Shown one piece after another: positions 1-8,159 of a stretch of 64,000 nt of DNA. The position numbers and the translations under genes are program-made. This DNA is from JBBIGV01 sp037447335 (GTDB lineage Bacteria; Bacteroidota; Ignavibacteria; Ignavibacteriales; Ignavibacteriaceae), in assembly GCA_037447335.1 (NCBI GenBank), contig JBBIGV010000003.1, positions 1-64,000 of the forward strand, in the 5' to 3' direction. The notes below the pieces were generated by a model. It made no database searches, was not told where the DNA came from, and saw only the letters and a program-made list of their open reading frames with translations. Position 1 is the first letter of the stretch, and each line of letters starts with the position of its first letter.

Positions 1-145
1 GGAACTGCGCAGTAAAATGCATCCATTTTATGCTCTATATCGGATTTAAGAATTTGCCTTAACCATTGATGATTCAATCTCTGCACTTTGTTATCCTGAA
101 TATGTATGATTCTGAAGCTGCTTAGGTAGATTAAGCGGCTGGGTT

Positions 146-892
146 TTAATTTGCCTTTCCTTGTTTAGCCACTGCCTCAGCAGCTTTAGTAATTTCTTCA
201 GGATCACCAAGATAATAGCTTTTTATTGATTTCAGATTTTCATCAAGCTCATACACGAGCGGAATACCGGTGGGTATATTAAGCTCAACTATTTCTGATT
301 CAGGAACGTTATCAAGATATTTTACCAATGCTCTCAGACTATTCCCGTGAGCTGTTATCAATACCTTTTCCCCGGCTTTAATACTTTGCGCTATTGTATT
401 TTCCCAGTAAGGCACAAAACGGGCAACCGTATCTTTCAGGCATTCTGTAAGCGGAAGCTCGTCATCAGACAAATCTTTATAACGCGGATCGTTACCGGGG
501 TATCGTTCATCGGCTTTTTCAAGTGCAGGAGGGCGTGTATCATAGCTTCTTCTCCAGATTTTTACCTGCTCATCACCGTATTTTTTTGCAGTTTCCGCTT
601 TGTTCAAACCCTGTAAAGCGCCGTAGTGTCTTTCATTCAATCTCCAGTTGCGGATTACAGGTATCCACATCAAATCCATTTCATCCATTACCAGCCATAA
701 AGTTCTTATTGCACGTTTAAGCAAAGATGTATAAGCCAGATCAAAAGTGAATCCTTCAGCTTTAAGTAACTGTCCTGCTGTTTTCGCCTCTTCAATTCCT
801 TTTTCAGAAAGGTCAACATCTGTCCAGCCGGTAAAACGATTTTCTTTATTCCATGTGCTTTCGCCATGTCTTAGTAATACTACTTTATACAT
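146..892 (-). CDS. gpmA: 2,3-bisphosphoglycerate-dependent phosphoglycerate mutase
   Basis: Cytoplasmic glycolytic enzyme interconverting 3- and 2-phosphoglycerate through a phosphohistidine. The N-terminus carries the LLRHGEST signature with the catalytic His at residue 9, then RFTGWTDVDLSEKG, NERHYGALQG in the middle, and the second His in TAHGNSLRAL near the C-terminus. The 248 aa agree with the roughly 250 aa of the cofactor-dependent family. The frame extends a few codons upstream, but I chose the ATG at 892 because GGAG lies six bases before it and the protein then begins MYKVVLLRHGES, as in homologues. It stands alone, downstream of and co-oriented with the first mrp operon, with repeats in the gap. 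I see no irregularity in the frame. Confidence 0.95.
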   Translation of the reverse strand: MYKVVLLRHGESTWNKENRFTGWTDVDLSEKGIEEAKTAGQLLKAEGFTFDLAYTSLLKRAIRTLWLVMDEMDLMWIPVIRNWRLNERHYGALQGLNKAETAKKYGDEQVKIWRRSYDTRPPALEKADERYPGNDPRYKDLSDDELPLTECLKDTVARFVPYWENTIAQSIKAGEKVLITAHGNSLRALVKYLDNVPESEIVELNIPTGIPLVYELDENLKSIKSYYLGDPEEITKAAEAVAKQGKAN

Positions 893-923
893 TTCAATCT
901 CCATCAAATTTTAATGATTTTTT

Positions 924-1010
924 ACCACATAGACATATAGAACACATAGCAGTTTTCACATAGAACTTTATCTATCTGCTTCCCTATGTGAACTATGTGC
1001 CTATTGTGGT
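924..1010. repeat. Imperfect long hairpin between mrpG and gpmA
   Basis: The left arm begins ACCACATAGACATATAG and ACACATAG; the right arm reads CTATGTGAACTATGTG and CCTATTGTGGT, so the outer parts pair as a long imperfect stem around an AT-rich centre. It lies just upstream of gpmA. Elements of this ACCACATAG type are scattered between genes in related genomes (recalled, not checked). It could fold in the gpmA leader, but no run of T suggests a terminator. Confidence 0.6.
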
Positions 1011-1121
1011 TCAGGTAATTTTGTCAAATGCTTTTGAAGCGCTTAGTTTATTGGCTAAAACTTCTGCTGTCCGCTGAATATTTACAAAAAAAGTTTGTAT
1101 TATTCACCCCAATACCAACTA

Positions 1122-1154
1122 CATCCGGCATCCAGTATCCGGCATCCGGCATCC
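1122..1154. repeat. Short tandem repeat CATCCGGCATCC/AGTATCCGG
   Basis: Three imperfect reiterations built from CATCCGGCATCC and AGTATCCGG lie directly after the mrpG stop codon. They look like a small intergenic repeat; no coding capacity is evident. Confidence 0.55.
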
Positions 1155-1156
1155 CG

Positions 1157-1504
1157 TCATGACAGCTCGTGTGAATCCTCATCATATTTTCCTTTCAGTT
1201 CATCAATGTGTGTCTTTTCCCACAAAGGAATATTATCGAAGTATGCCGCTCTTCCTATAATATGCGCTGCAACCGGAGCGGTTAACAGCAGGAAAATTAT
1301 TATTGCAATTGCTCTGGCAGCTATTCCTATATCAACCCAGAAGAATGCAGTTCCTATTAATACCAGCCCTATTCCGAGAGTTGATACTTTTGTGGTTGCC
1401 GACATTCTTGTGAACAGATCAGGCATCTTTAACAATCCGACTGCTGATATCAATATAAATAATGACCCTGCAAGAAGGAGTATTCCGCTTATAATTTCAT
1501 TCAT
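1157..1504 (-). CDS. mrpG: Na+/H+ antiporter subunit MrpG (cluster 1)
   Basis: Small membrane subunit of the Mrp multisubunit cation/proton antiporter. The 115 aa contain three hydrophobic segments and the family stretch LLKMPDLFTRMSATTKVSTLGIGLVLIG, close to the cluster 2 copy (VVRLPDFYTRSHATSKSDTLG). AAAGGAG lies nine bases before the ATG, inside the end of mrpF. It is the last gene of the minus-strand operon. The frame is intact, unlike its upstream neighbours mrpF, mrpD and mrpA, so whether it still serves a working complex is doubtful. Confidence 0.9.
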   Translation of the reverse strand: MNEIISGILLLAGSLFILISAVGLLKMPDLFTRMSATTKVSTLGIGLVLIGTAFFWVDIGIAARAIAIIIFLLLTAPVAAHIIGRAAYFDNIPLWEKTHIDELKGKYDEDSHELS

Positions 1505-1772
1505 CGTTTTGTTCTCCTTTCAAGATAAAAAGCAAATGCAACCGTTCCGAGGAATGCCAGCAGAGCAAGTATAACGCCTACGTCTAAAAACGTAGTGGTT
1601 CCGCTTTGAATGGAATAAACTGCTATAAATGCAATTGCATTTGCAGCAAGAAGGTCGAGCGCTACTATTCTGTCTTCGATAGATGGTCCGATTACCAGCC
1701 GTATAAATATAAATAAAAGCGAAAACCGATAATGGTAACCGAGATGTAAGCGGCTAATTCAATAAAACTCAT
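1501..1772 (-). pseudogene. mrpF: mrpF, antiporter subunit F, broken by a one-base frameshift
   Basis: From the ATG at 1772 (overlapping the mrpE stop) the frame reads MSFIELAAYISVTIIGF and then enters a stop about ten codons later. Shifting by one base near 1720 restores LLFIFIRLVIGPSIEDRIVALDLL and the rest of a typical MrpF through LERRTKR to a TGA at 1501-1503. A normal codon such as GCG seems to have lost one base. Intact it would be about 90 aa with three membrane segments, equal to the cluster 2 copy at 7023-7295. Either a real mutation or a consensus error would look like this. Confidence 0.85.
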
Positions 1773-2242
1773 GACAGCACCTCAATCAGTCTTTTTTCAA
1801 GACCTTCTTTTAATTCTTTGCGGAAACTTCCAGCATCTTTTACGTACAAAGCATGGACATACAAAATTTTCTTATTGCCGGATACATCCAGACTTAAAGT
1901 GCCGGGCGTTAGGGTTAAAAGATTTGCGAATAATGTTATACCTACATCTGTTTTAATATCGAGAGGGTAGGCAATTATTCCCGGCTTCATATAATCTTTA
2001 GGAGTGATGATGTCAAAGGCAACTTTAAGGTTAGCCACTATCAGCTCTTTAATAAAATAGAAAATGAACATAATTGTAATCGGAATCTTGCGGAAATATT
2101 TTGTCCCGCCCAGAGCTGAACGGGAAATCCACAAAATCAAATAACCAACATTCATTCCTTCGATAAAGGTTTCTGCTTCGAATTCGCCAACAAGTAATAT
2201 CCAGGCTATTGCGAGCAATATGTTAAGCAGAAGCTGATTCAT
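1769..2242 (-). CDS. mrpE: Na+/H+ antiporter subunit MrpE (cluster 1)
   Basis: About 157 aa with N-terminal membrane helices and a C-terminal cytoplasmic domain carrying LLTLTPGTLSLDVSGNKKILYVH, the MrpE hallmark; cluster 2 has the equivalent SITLTPGTVTLQIDGDEFLVHSL. MrpE supports assembly of the Mrp complex in the inner membrane. A GTG directly precedes the ATG at 2242; I prefer the ATG because GGGA lies about eight bases upstream. It overlaps mrpD by one base and mrpF by a TCATGA junction, a tightly coupled operon. Confidence 0.9.
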   Translation of the reverse strand: MNQLLLNILLAIAWILLVGEFEAETFIEGMNVGYLILWISRSALGGTKYFRKIPITIMFIFYFIKELIVANLKVAFDIITPKDYMKPGIIAYPLDIKTDVGITLFANLLTLTPGTLSLDVSGNKKILYVHALYVKDAGSFRKELKEGLEKRLIEVLS

Positions 2243-3123
2243 CACTTAATTCCCAGAACTGTATTTATATAAATTGAAGGGTTCATCAACTGTTTAGCAG
2301 CATCATTGGCAAAAATGAAAAACGGCTCGGCGTAAAAACCAATTACGATAGTTATCAATGTGAGGAAAACAATTGGAGCAATCATCATATATTTTTTTGT
2401 TCTGTTGATGAGCTTGTATGACTCATCGGGATGATTTTCACTACCTTTTGGATCATCTTTCCAGAATACTTCATTCCATATTTTTGTCATAGAGAATAAC
2501 GTTAACAGACCAACGAGCAGTGCAACTCCAACAACAAGATATTCCTGAATGTCGAGTCCCGCTCTTATCACAACAAACTTTGCCCAAAATCCTGAAAGCG
2601 GCGGGATGCCCGCAAGAGAAAGTGCCGGTATAAGGAATAACAATCCGATTATCGGATAATACTTATAAACGCCGCCAAGCGCTAACAAAACGAAGGATGA
2701 AATAAGCATCACTTCAAACCAAACATAAAGATTAAATATATCGCCGGTAAGAAATGCACCATTGATTCCCATAATCAAAAGCTGAAGCAAAGGATAATAA
2801 AGATATCTTTCCCTTTCTTCATCCATAGTACCAAGAGAGTAAAGCGCTGTTGCAAAACCGATTACGGCAGTTATCACAACCATAACAGTTGAGTGATAAT
2901 CGGCAACAATGCTTATTCCGACAGGCGATTGCCAGCCGCCAACCTGAAGCGAAATCATCCCTTCAGAGATTACATTAACGAGAAGTACAACAGATACAAT
3001 AAGCAATAGTGTGCTGCCGGCTAAATTAATATAACGGTGCGCCTTTACTGATTTCCATATCAATAGCATGATAATGGTAAACGCAAGCGGTAATATTATT
3101 GGCAGTATAATTATCTGGTTCAA
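2242..3123 (-). CDS. mrpD: Antiporter subunit MrpD with a large internal in-frame deletion
   Basis: MrpD is the NuoN/NuoM-like ion-translocating subunit and is normally near 490-500 aa (498 in cluster 2). Here only 293 aa remain. Residues 1-150 match the family start, including FNLYVWFEVMLISSFVLLA with the conserved Glu. The frame then jumps at a Leu-Gly-Gly (2671-2680) to the late motif LSLAGIPPLSGFWAKF. The central helices with the conserved Lys/His and the MHGWLP motif are missing. The protein can be translated but should not pump. The junction falls in a short CTTGGCGG that could have been a direct repeat. Confidence 0.85.
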   Translation of the reverse strand: MNQIIILPIILPLAFTIIMLLIWKSVKAHRYINLAGSTLLLIVSVVLLVNVISEGMISLQVGGWQSPVGISIVADYHSTVMVVITAVIGFATALYSLGTMDEERERYLYYPLLQLLIMGINGAFLTGDIFNLYVWFEVMLISSFVLLALGGVYKYYPIIGLLFLIPALSLAGIPPLSGFWAKFVVIRAGLDIQEYLVVGVALLVGLLTLFSMTKIWNEVFWKDDPKGSENHPDESYKLINRTKKYMMIAPIVFLTLITIVIGFYAEPFFIFANDAAKQLMNPSIYINTVLGIK

Positions 3124-3485
3124 CTTTTCACCTGCTTCAATTCATCTGTTGATTTCATTTTATCGAGATCATCCGTTCCGACAGTCTGATAGGTTCTCTT
3201 AAAAAGAACAATAGCGAATGCCTGCACACCAAAACCGATAACTATTGCCGTAAGAATTAATGCCTGAGGAAGAGGATCAGCATACGGCTCAATCAATGTT
3301 TCAGAACCTTGCGGGATGAATGCAGGAGCGCCTTTTGTTAAACGACCAATTGTGAATATCAAAAGATTGGCTGCATGTCCTAAAAATATCAAGCCAAAGA
3401 TTACTTTAACAAGACTTCTCCTTAATATAAGATATATTCCGGCGCTGTATAAAAGACCTACAACTACTGCAAGCAGAAAATCCAT
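3120..3485 (-). CDS. mrpC: Na+/H+ antiporter subunit MrpC (cluster 1)
   Basis: NuoK-like subunit of 121 aa with three membrane helices: AVVVGLLYSAGIYLILRRS, then LIFLGHAANLLIFTIGRL, then DPLPQALILTAIVIGFGVQAFA. The motif PLPQALILTAIVIG is diagnostic of MrpC and recurs in cluster 2 as PLPHALMLTAIVVG. It overlaps mrpD by ATGA-type coupling and abuts mrpB. The frame is complete and of normal length. Confidence 0.92.
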   Translation of the reverse strand: MDFLLAVVVGLLYSAGIYLILRRSLVKVIFGLIFLGHAANLLIFTIGRLTKGAPAFIPQGSETLIEPYADPLPQALILTAIVIGFGVQAFAIVLFKRTYQTVGTDDLDKMKSTDELKQVKS

Positions 3486-3898
3486 TAGTTATCCTCCTCG
3501 GCAAGTGAGAATATAACTTTTAATGCCATACCAAGCACAAGAAAGTTAACTCCGAAATCGAAAATGAGAGGAGTGCCGAGTTTCCCGATTAAAGGCAAGC
3601 TGGTATCGAGCCACATGCCGGTTAAAAAGCTTTCGCCTTTAACCATAGCAGGAATACCGCTTATCAGTGCTAATATTAATCCTATAGCAATTAGTTTTAT
3701 TGGTTCTGCCTTCAGAAGTTTTTCAGCTTCCTCAACGCCATTAGCAATAAAGTAAAGCGCATAAGCTGCAGCGGCAACGAGTCCGCCAGCAAATCCTCCT
3801 CCCGGTTCGTTGTGACCTCTCAATAACAAAAAGAATGAGAATATTAAAAGTAACGGAAGCAAGTACCTTGATGCTGTTGATAAGATTACAGAAAACAT
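3485..3898 (-). CDS. mrpB: Na+/H+ antiporter subunit MrpB (cluster 1)
   Basis: Membrane subunit of about 137 aa with the MrpB core LLRGHNEPGGGFAGGLVAAAA near residue 26 and four hydrophobic segments. Two adjacent ATGs (3901 and 3898) follow GGAG; I chose the second because its spacing is better. It overlaps the end of the mrpA C-terminal frame. Length and motifs are normal; the cluster 2 homologue reads VLHGHYSPGGGFQGGAMLAA. Confidence 0.9.
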   Translation of the reverse strand: MFSVILSTASRYLLPLLLIFSFFLLLRGHNEPGGGFAGGLVAAAAYALYFIANGVEEAEKLLKAEPIKLIAIGLILALISGIPAMVKGESFLTGMWLDTSLPLIGKLGTPLIFDFGVNFLVLGMALKVIFSLAEEDN

Positions 3899-4860
3899 CA
3901 TTCTTCTCCGTCGTCTAACTTAAGTTTGAGCAATGCATATACTCCTAAAGCGGCAATGGCTAAAACAATAATTTCACCAAGTGTGTCAATAGCGCGGAAA
4001 TCAACCAGGATTACGTTTACAACATTTCGTCCTTTGCCGCCGGGCATACTGGTATCGGTATAAAACTTTTTAAAATCTGATTGAAGCTCTATTGAAGTAA
4101 CATATAAAACCATAATTGTCATCAACAATCCAACTGCGGATGCAATTATAATATCTCTTAGTTTGCTAACCGGTTTTGAAAATTTAAGGAACTTCGGCAG
4201 CTTATATAAAACAAGTACGAAAAGGATTACAGTAAGAGTTTCAATTGCAAATGTGGTAAGTGCAAGGTCAGGCGCACTGTGAATAATAAAGATAATTCCC
4301 ATCGTAAAACCTACAACTCCGATAGCAACGATAGCTTTCAGGCGTGAATCGGAAGTGATTACTATAAAAGCAGAAATTATTGTTATTATTCCGATTACCG
4401 CTTCATATAATGTAACTGAAAAATCCGGTGTGATCTTAAGTGAGCCTGCAAGATTGAAAAGTGAATATGAAGCAAGTATAACAGCAGTAACAATTATAAA
4501 AATGATATAATTTCTCAAATATCCGTTTTGAAGAATTTTGGTTTGGAGGCGTGCAAAAGACATTGTTCCGTTCAGAGCCGCTTCGTACCATTCAGATGGT
4601 TTTAAAATCTTTATCAGTTTAAGGTTTCTGATGCTGTTGAAATACTTGTTCCTCAGATAATAGAACACAACGCCCGATACAAGCGTCAGGAAACTCAGCA
4701 ATAAGATAATATTGAATCCATGCCACAGTTTAATTCTTATTTCAAGTTTTTCTGAAATAATACTGAAAGACGATTGATCGAGCAGATTACCGATAAACAG
4801 GTTCGGGAAAATCCCCATTAATAAACCAAGTATTGCTAAAAAAGCCGGATCAATCCACAT
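3898..4860 (-). CDS. mrpA: MrpA C-terminal part (DUF4040 and MbhE-like domains), separated by an in-frame stop
   Basis: The 320 aa correspond to the end of a full MrpA: late NuoL-type helices (residues 1-70), the domain with IIFIIHSAPDLALTTFAIET (DUF4040), and a final domain with VNVILVDFRAIDTLGEIIVL. Cluster 2 encodes the last two as separate genes at 7609 and 7851. The frame is the same as that of the N-terminal part, separated only by TAA at 4861-4863, with an ATG immediately after it. Translation could restart there, but no good ribosome-binding site is visible. I read this as a nonsense mutation in one mrpA gene. Confidence 0.85.
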   Translation of the reverse strand: MWIDPAFLAILGLLMGIFPNLFIGNLLDQSSFSIISEKLEIRIKLWHGFNIILLLSFLTLVSGVVFYYLRNKYFNSIRNLKLIKILKPSEWYEAALNGTMSFARLQTKILQNGYLRNYIIFIIVTAVILASYSLFNLAGSLKITPDFSVTLYEAVIGIITIISAFIVITSDSRLKAIVAIGVVGFTMGIIFIIHSAPDLALTTFAIETLTVILFVLVLYKLPKFLKFSKPVSKLRDIIIASAVGLLMTIMVLYVTSIELQSDFKKFYTDTSMPGGKGRNVVNVILVDFRAIDTLGEIIVLAIAALGVYALLKLKLDDGEE

Positions 4861-6198
4861 TTAAACCGGAGCCTCGTGTGGTTCTTTGGGTGCTGGTAAA
4901 AGATTTCCCCAAAATGGTTTTATCCCGACAAGCATTGTAACCATTACTATCAATGCATTTGCAGGAACCGCAATGGTAATTAAGAAATTACCCCAGTAGT
5001 CAACTTCAAGAATTGAAGCATAAACAGTTTCTTTGCCGATAAAACCAACAAGCGAAATTATACCCATCATCGAGAGAGAAGCAAGCGCGGCAGTAACCAT
5101 AGTTACCGGTAAAAGTTTTCTTAACCCTCCCCGTTTGGTTACATCCCTCGTACCGGTTTCATGGTCTAACGTTCCGGCAACAAGAAACAATGTGCCCTTG
5201 TAAAGCGAGGGGGCAACAAGGTAAATGAAGAAAGCTTTTATTGCAAGGTTCGACCCGATGACAAGGAGCATTGTAAGCGTGCCGAGCACACTAACTGTAG
5301 AATAAGCAAGCAGTTTTTTCAGATCTGTTTGTTGAACTGCAAGCACTGCTCCAACCAACATTGTAATTGCACCAAAAGCAAGGATTGTATTCTGCCAGAT
5401 ATCTGTACCGCCAAGTGAATGATTCATTCTTGCCATCAGATAAATACCGGCTTTAACCATTGTTGCAGAATGTAAATAAGCGCTTACAGGTGTTGGCGCT
5501 TCCATCGCATTAGGCAGCCAGAAGTGAAATGGAAATTGTGCAGATTTTGTGAAAGCGCCGAGAAGCACCAGTATTACAATTGCTTTATAAGTTGGATCAA
5601 TTACAATTACTTCGTTCAGATCATATAATGAAGATAATTCAAGGCTGCCTGATATTTGAGCAAGCAAAATAAATCCTGCTAATAAAGCCAGGCTGCCGGC
5701 ACCGGTTACAAGTAATGCCTGAAGTGCAAGTTTTCTTGATGTTTCTTTATGATGATTGAACCCAATGAGCAGGTAAGAACTGATACTTGTCAATTCCCAA
5801 AAGATAAACATCGTAATCATGTTATCCGAAAGAACTAGCCCGAGCATTGAAATCATGAATATGCCGATGTAAACGAAGAATCTGTCCGCATGCTTATAAT
5901 CTTTCATATAAACTCCGGCATATAAAAATACAACAACACCAATTAAAGTGATGATCAATGCGAAGGTAAGGCTTAAACCGTCAATCAGGAAAGTAAAGTT
6001 TATACCAAGTGAAGGGATCCATAAAACAGATTCTTTAAGAATATGTCCATCAGCAACTTTTCTGTACAAAGAGAGAAAATGAAAAAACAGATACAAAGGA
6101 TAAGCAGCAGCAATCCAGCCAAAGTAATTCTTCAGCGGTCTGTAAACCAGTGGCGCAATAGCAAATATAACTATACCAATCAGTAACAGGTTTAGCAA
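4861..6198 (-). CDS. mrpA: MrpA N-terminal part (NuoL-like antiporter domain), ending at a premature TAA
   Basis: The 445 aa form the NuoL-like half of MrpA. MFIFWELTSISSYLL carries the conserved Glu, and FPFHFWLPNAMEAPTPVSAY and MVKAGIYLMAR carry the channel residues. The frame ends KEPHEAPV-stop and continues in the same frame as MWIDPAFLAILG, so the TAA probably replaced a sense codon. Two conserved spots also differ from the three paralogues in cluster 2. The His of the H-x3-K motif is Pro330 (APSLYK), and the Pro-Pro or Pro-Leu of the GIPPxxGF motif is Ile381-Ser382. Both changes support functional decay. Confidence 0.85.
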   Translation of the reverse strand: MLNLLLIGIVIFAIAPLVYRPLKNYFGWIAAAYPLYLFFHFLSLYRKVADGHILKESVLWIPSLGINFTFLIDGLSLTFALIITLIGVVVFLYAGVYMKDYKHADRFFVYIGIFMISMLGLVLSDNMITMFIFWELTSISSYLLIGFNHHKETSRKLALQALLVTGAGSLALLAGFILLAQISGSLELSSLYDLNEVIVIDPTYKAIVILVLLGAFTKSAQFPFHFWLPNAMEAPTPVSAYLHSATMVKAGIYLMARMNHSLGGTDIWQNTILAFGAITMLVGAVLAVQQTDLKKLLAYSTVSVLGTLTMLLVIGSNLAIKAFFIYLVAPSLYKGTLFLVAGTLDHETGTRDVTKRGGLRKLLPVTMVTAALASLSMMGIISLVGFIGKETVYASILEVDYWGNFLITIAVPANALIVMVTMLVGIKPFWGNLLPAPKEPHEAPV

Positions 6199-6461
6199 AT
6201 TACTCTGTTAGATTTAGCTGAATACGAAAACAAACCGGGTATTATCATAGATCAAATACCCAATAAGTCATTTTTTAGGGTTGAAAATACAAAAAACCGA
6301 AATAAAATTTTGCTAAAAGTGGTGTGACTATCAGCCTCTTTACTCAGCAAGACGTAAAGTCAAAAACAAATATCTCCGACATTTACGATTCCTCTCCCTC
6401 AGAAAAATTTTTTTTATTAAATTGACGGATAACATCAGTTAATTTGTTATTAATACACCGT

Positions 6462-7022
6462 ATGAAAAACAAGAATATCAGCAGCACGATCTTTCAATTC
6501 ATCTTTTTGATGGCATTCTGGCTTATACTAAGTGGATTGTACGATTTTTTTCATATACTGCTCGGAATTTTATCAGTTACCACAGTAATGTGGTTTAATG
6601 CAAAGCTAAGGAACCATAATTTCTTCGATGACTCCGAATGCAAACCTGCCAAATTCAGTGTAATAAGATTATTTTATTTTATACCCTTTCTTATATGGGA
6701 AATAATAAGCTCAAGTTTCCGGGTCGCATATATAATTATTCATCCAAAAATGCCAATTAAAACAGGTGTAATAAAATTCAAAACCAATTTGCCGAACATG
6801 TATGCAAAGGTTCTGCTGGGGAATTCAATTACGCTGACACCCGGAACGGTTACCCTGCAGATAGACGGCGATGAGTTTTTAGTGCATTCACTTACGCACG
6901 AAGCAACTGAAGCACACATCGATCACTCGCTGGCAGTTGAGGTTGCAAAAGTTTACAAGACAGATGCCGATAGAGTAATTAGTCATGAAGAAGTTATCAC
7001 ATCCGGGGATATGCTGGTATAA
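6462..7022 (+). CDS. mrpE: Na+/H+ antiporter subunit MrpE/MbhA (cluster 2)
   Basis: First gene of the intact plus-strand antiporter cluster, about 186 aa. N-terminal membrane helices are followed by the cytoplasmic domain with SITLTPGTVTLQIDGDEFLV. I used the ATG at 6462; a TTG at 6444 would add six residues, and neither has a clear ribosome-binding site. It is about 30 residues longer at the C-terminus than the cluster 1 copy. Its stop TAA is directly followed by the ATG of the next gene. Confidence 0.9.
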   Translation: MKNKNISSTIFQFIFLMAFWLILSGLYDFFHILLGILSVTTVMWFNAKLRNHNFFDDSECKPAKFSVIRLFYFIPFLIWEIISSSFRVAYIIIHPKMPIKTGVIKFKTNLPNMYAKVLLGNSITLTPGTVTLQIDGDEFLVHSLTHEATEAHIDHSLAVEVAKVYKTDADRVISHEEVITSGDMLV

Positions 7023-7295
7023 ATGGAATCATTTTTTATATATACCTCAATAGTTTTAACGATCATTATAGCAATCCCGTTTTACAGGGTTGTTAAGGGC
7101 CCTACTGTTTTCGACAGGCTGCTTGGCGCCGGCGCAATCGGCACAAAAACAATGGTGCTGATTTTATTGATCGGCTTTTTGTTCGAACGGCTTGAAATGT
7201 TTATTGATATTGCACTGGCTTATGCAGTGCTCAATTTCATCAGCACTTTAATTATAGCTAAGTATTTTTCAACCGAAAAGGCAAAACATGAATGA
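7023..7295 (+). CDS. mrpF: Na+/H+ antiporter subunit MrpF/MbhB (cluster 2)
   Basis: 90 aa with three membrane helices and the family core RVVKGPTVFDRLLGAGAIGTK, which matches the segment IRLVIGPSIEDRIVALDLL recovered from the frameshifted cluster 1 gene. MrpF is one of the small subunits at the interface of the Mrp/Mbh antiporter module. It starts immediately after mrpE and overlaps mrpG by eight bases, so translation is likely coupled. Confidence 0.92.
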   Translation: MESFFIYTSIVLTIIIAIPFYRVVKGPTVFDRLLGAGAIGTKTMVLILLIGFLFERLEMFIDIALAYAVLNFISTLIIAKYFSTEKAKHE

Positions 7296-7608
7296 ATTAA
7301 CAAATGCCCTTACAATTATATTTGTTATACTTGGCACTTTTTTTATGTTCGTAGGAAGTATCGGAGTTGTTCGCCTGCCGGATTTTTATACCCGCTCGCA
7401 TGCAACAAGCAAAAGTGATACTTTAGGAATAATGCTGATTATTACCGGTCTGATCTTTTATGAAGGATTGGACAGGGACAGCCTGAAGCTTCTTATCGTT
7501 TTTATTATTGTGGCAATAGCAAACCCCGTAGGCGCCCATGCTCTTGTAAGAGCAGCATTAAAATTCGGAGTAAAACCATGGTTCAAAAAAAATGAGGATA
7601 ATAAATAG
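7288..7608 (+). CDS. mrpG: Na+/H+ antiporter subunit MrpG/MbhC (cluster 2)
   Basis: 106 aa, three membrane segments, with the MrpG motif VVRLPDFYTRSHATSKSDTLG in the middle. The start lies within the end of mrpF, with AAAGG a few bases upstream. It is directly followed by the DUF4040 gene, whose ATG touches the mrpG stop codon. The copy is intact and of standard length. Confidence 0.92.
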   Translation: MNELTNALTIIFVILGTFFMFVGSIGVVRLPDFYTRSHATSKSDTLGIMLIITGLIFYEGLDRDSLKLLIVFIIVAIANPVGAHALVRAALKFGVKPWFKKNEDNK

Positions 7609-7854
7609 ATGCATTGGGAATTAGAGTTAGTATTATATTTTTTCCTGATTATATCGGCAGTTATAGCTTTATACGTAAAAGACCTGTTGACTGCAGTTGT
7701 TTCACTCAGCGTATTCAGCTTTATTCTGGCAATGCTTTTTGTATCAATGGGTGCAATTGATGTTGGTTTTACTGAAGCAGTTGTGGGTGCCGGTATTACG
7801 GGCGTACTCTATATTGTAATGATATTTAAGACTTCAAGGAGGAGCAAAGATTGA
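7609..7854 (+). CDS. DUF4040 antiporter subunit (MbhD-like, MrpA C-terminal domain as its own gene)
   Basis: 81 aa, three helices, with VSMGAIDVGFTEAVVGAGI corresponding to the SAPDLALTTFAIETLTVI region of MrpA in cluster 1. In Mbh-type hydrogenase complexes this domain is the separate subunit MbhD; in Bacillus-type Mrp it is fused into MrpA. Its position after mrpG and before the MbhE-like gene gives exactly the mbhA-H order. Its stop overlaps the TTG start of the next gene. Confidence 0.85.
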   Translation: MHWELELVLYFFLIISAVIALYVKDLLTAVVSLSVFSFILAMLFVSMGAIDVGFTEAVVGAGITGVLYIVMIFKTSRRSKD

Positions 7855-8159
7855 GAATTATCAGCTATTTTAGTTTAATTACTTTTAGTACACTACTGGT
7901 CTATGCATCGCTCGGGCTTCCTTACAGAGGAGATGCCGAAGCATTAGTGAATAAAGAAACCAGTCCTATAGGTTCACCGGTAGCTTCATCCTATTATATT
8001 AAGAACGCTTATAATGATACATATACACCTAACATTGTTACAGCGGTTTTAGGCGATTACAGAAGTTTTGACACGCTTGGAGAGGGAGTGGTAATCTTTG
8101 CAGCAGGCTTGATATGTTATCTTTTGTTGCGGAGGGAGAAGAAGAATGCAGCACAGTAG
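7851..8159 (+). CDS. MbhE-like antiporter subunit, TTG start
   Basis: 102 aa: an N-terminal helix, a short periplasmic loop, and TAVLGDYRSFDTLGEGVVIFAA followed by a second helix. This matches the final domain of MrpA in cluster 1 (VILVDFRAIDTLGEIIV). The start is TTG at 7851, well supported by a perfect AGGAGG at 7837-7842, eight bases upstream, and by overlap with the previous stop codon. It ends inside the start of mrpB. Confidence 0.85.
   Translation: MRIISYFSLITFSTLLVYASLGLPYRGDAEALVNKETSPIGSPVASSYYIKNAYNDTYTPNIVTAVLGDYRSFDTLGEGVVIFAAGLICYLLLRREKKNAAQ

Noticed and set aside
1..145. End of a plus-strand gene (frame ending at TAA 47-49)
   Set aside because: Only 16 codons are visible and no motif can be recognised; chance is equally likely.
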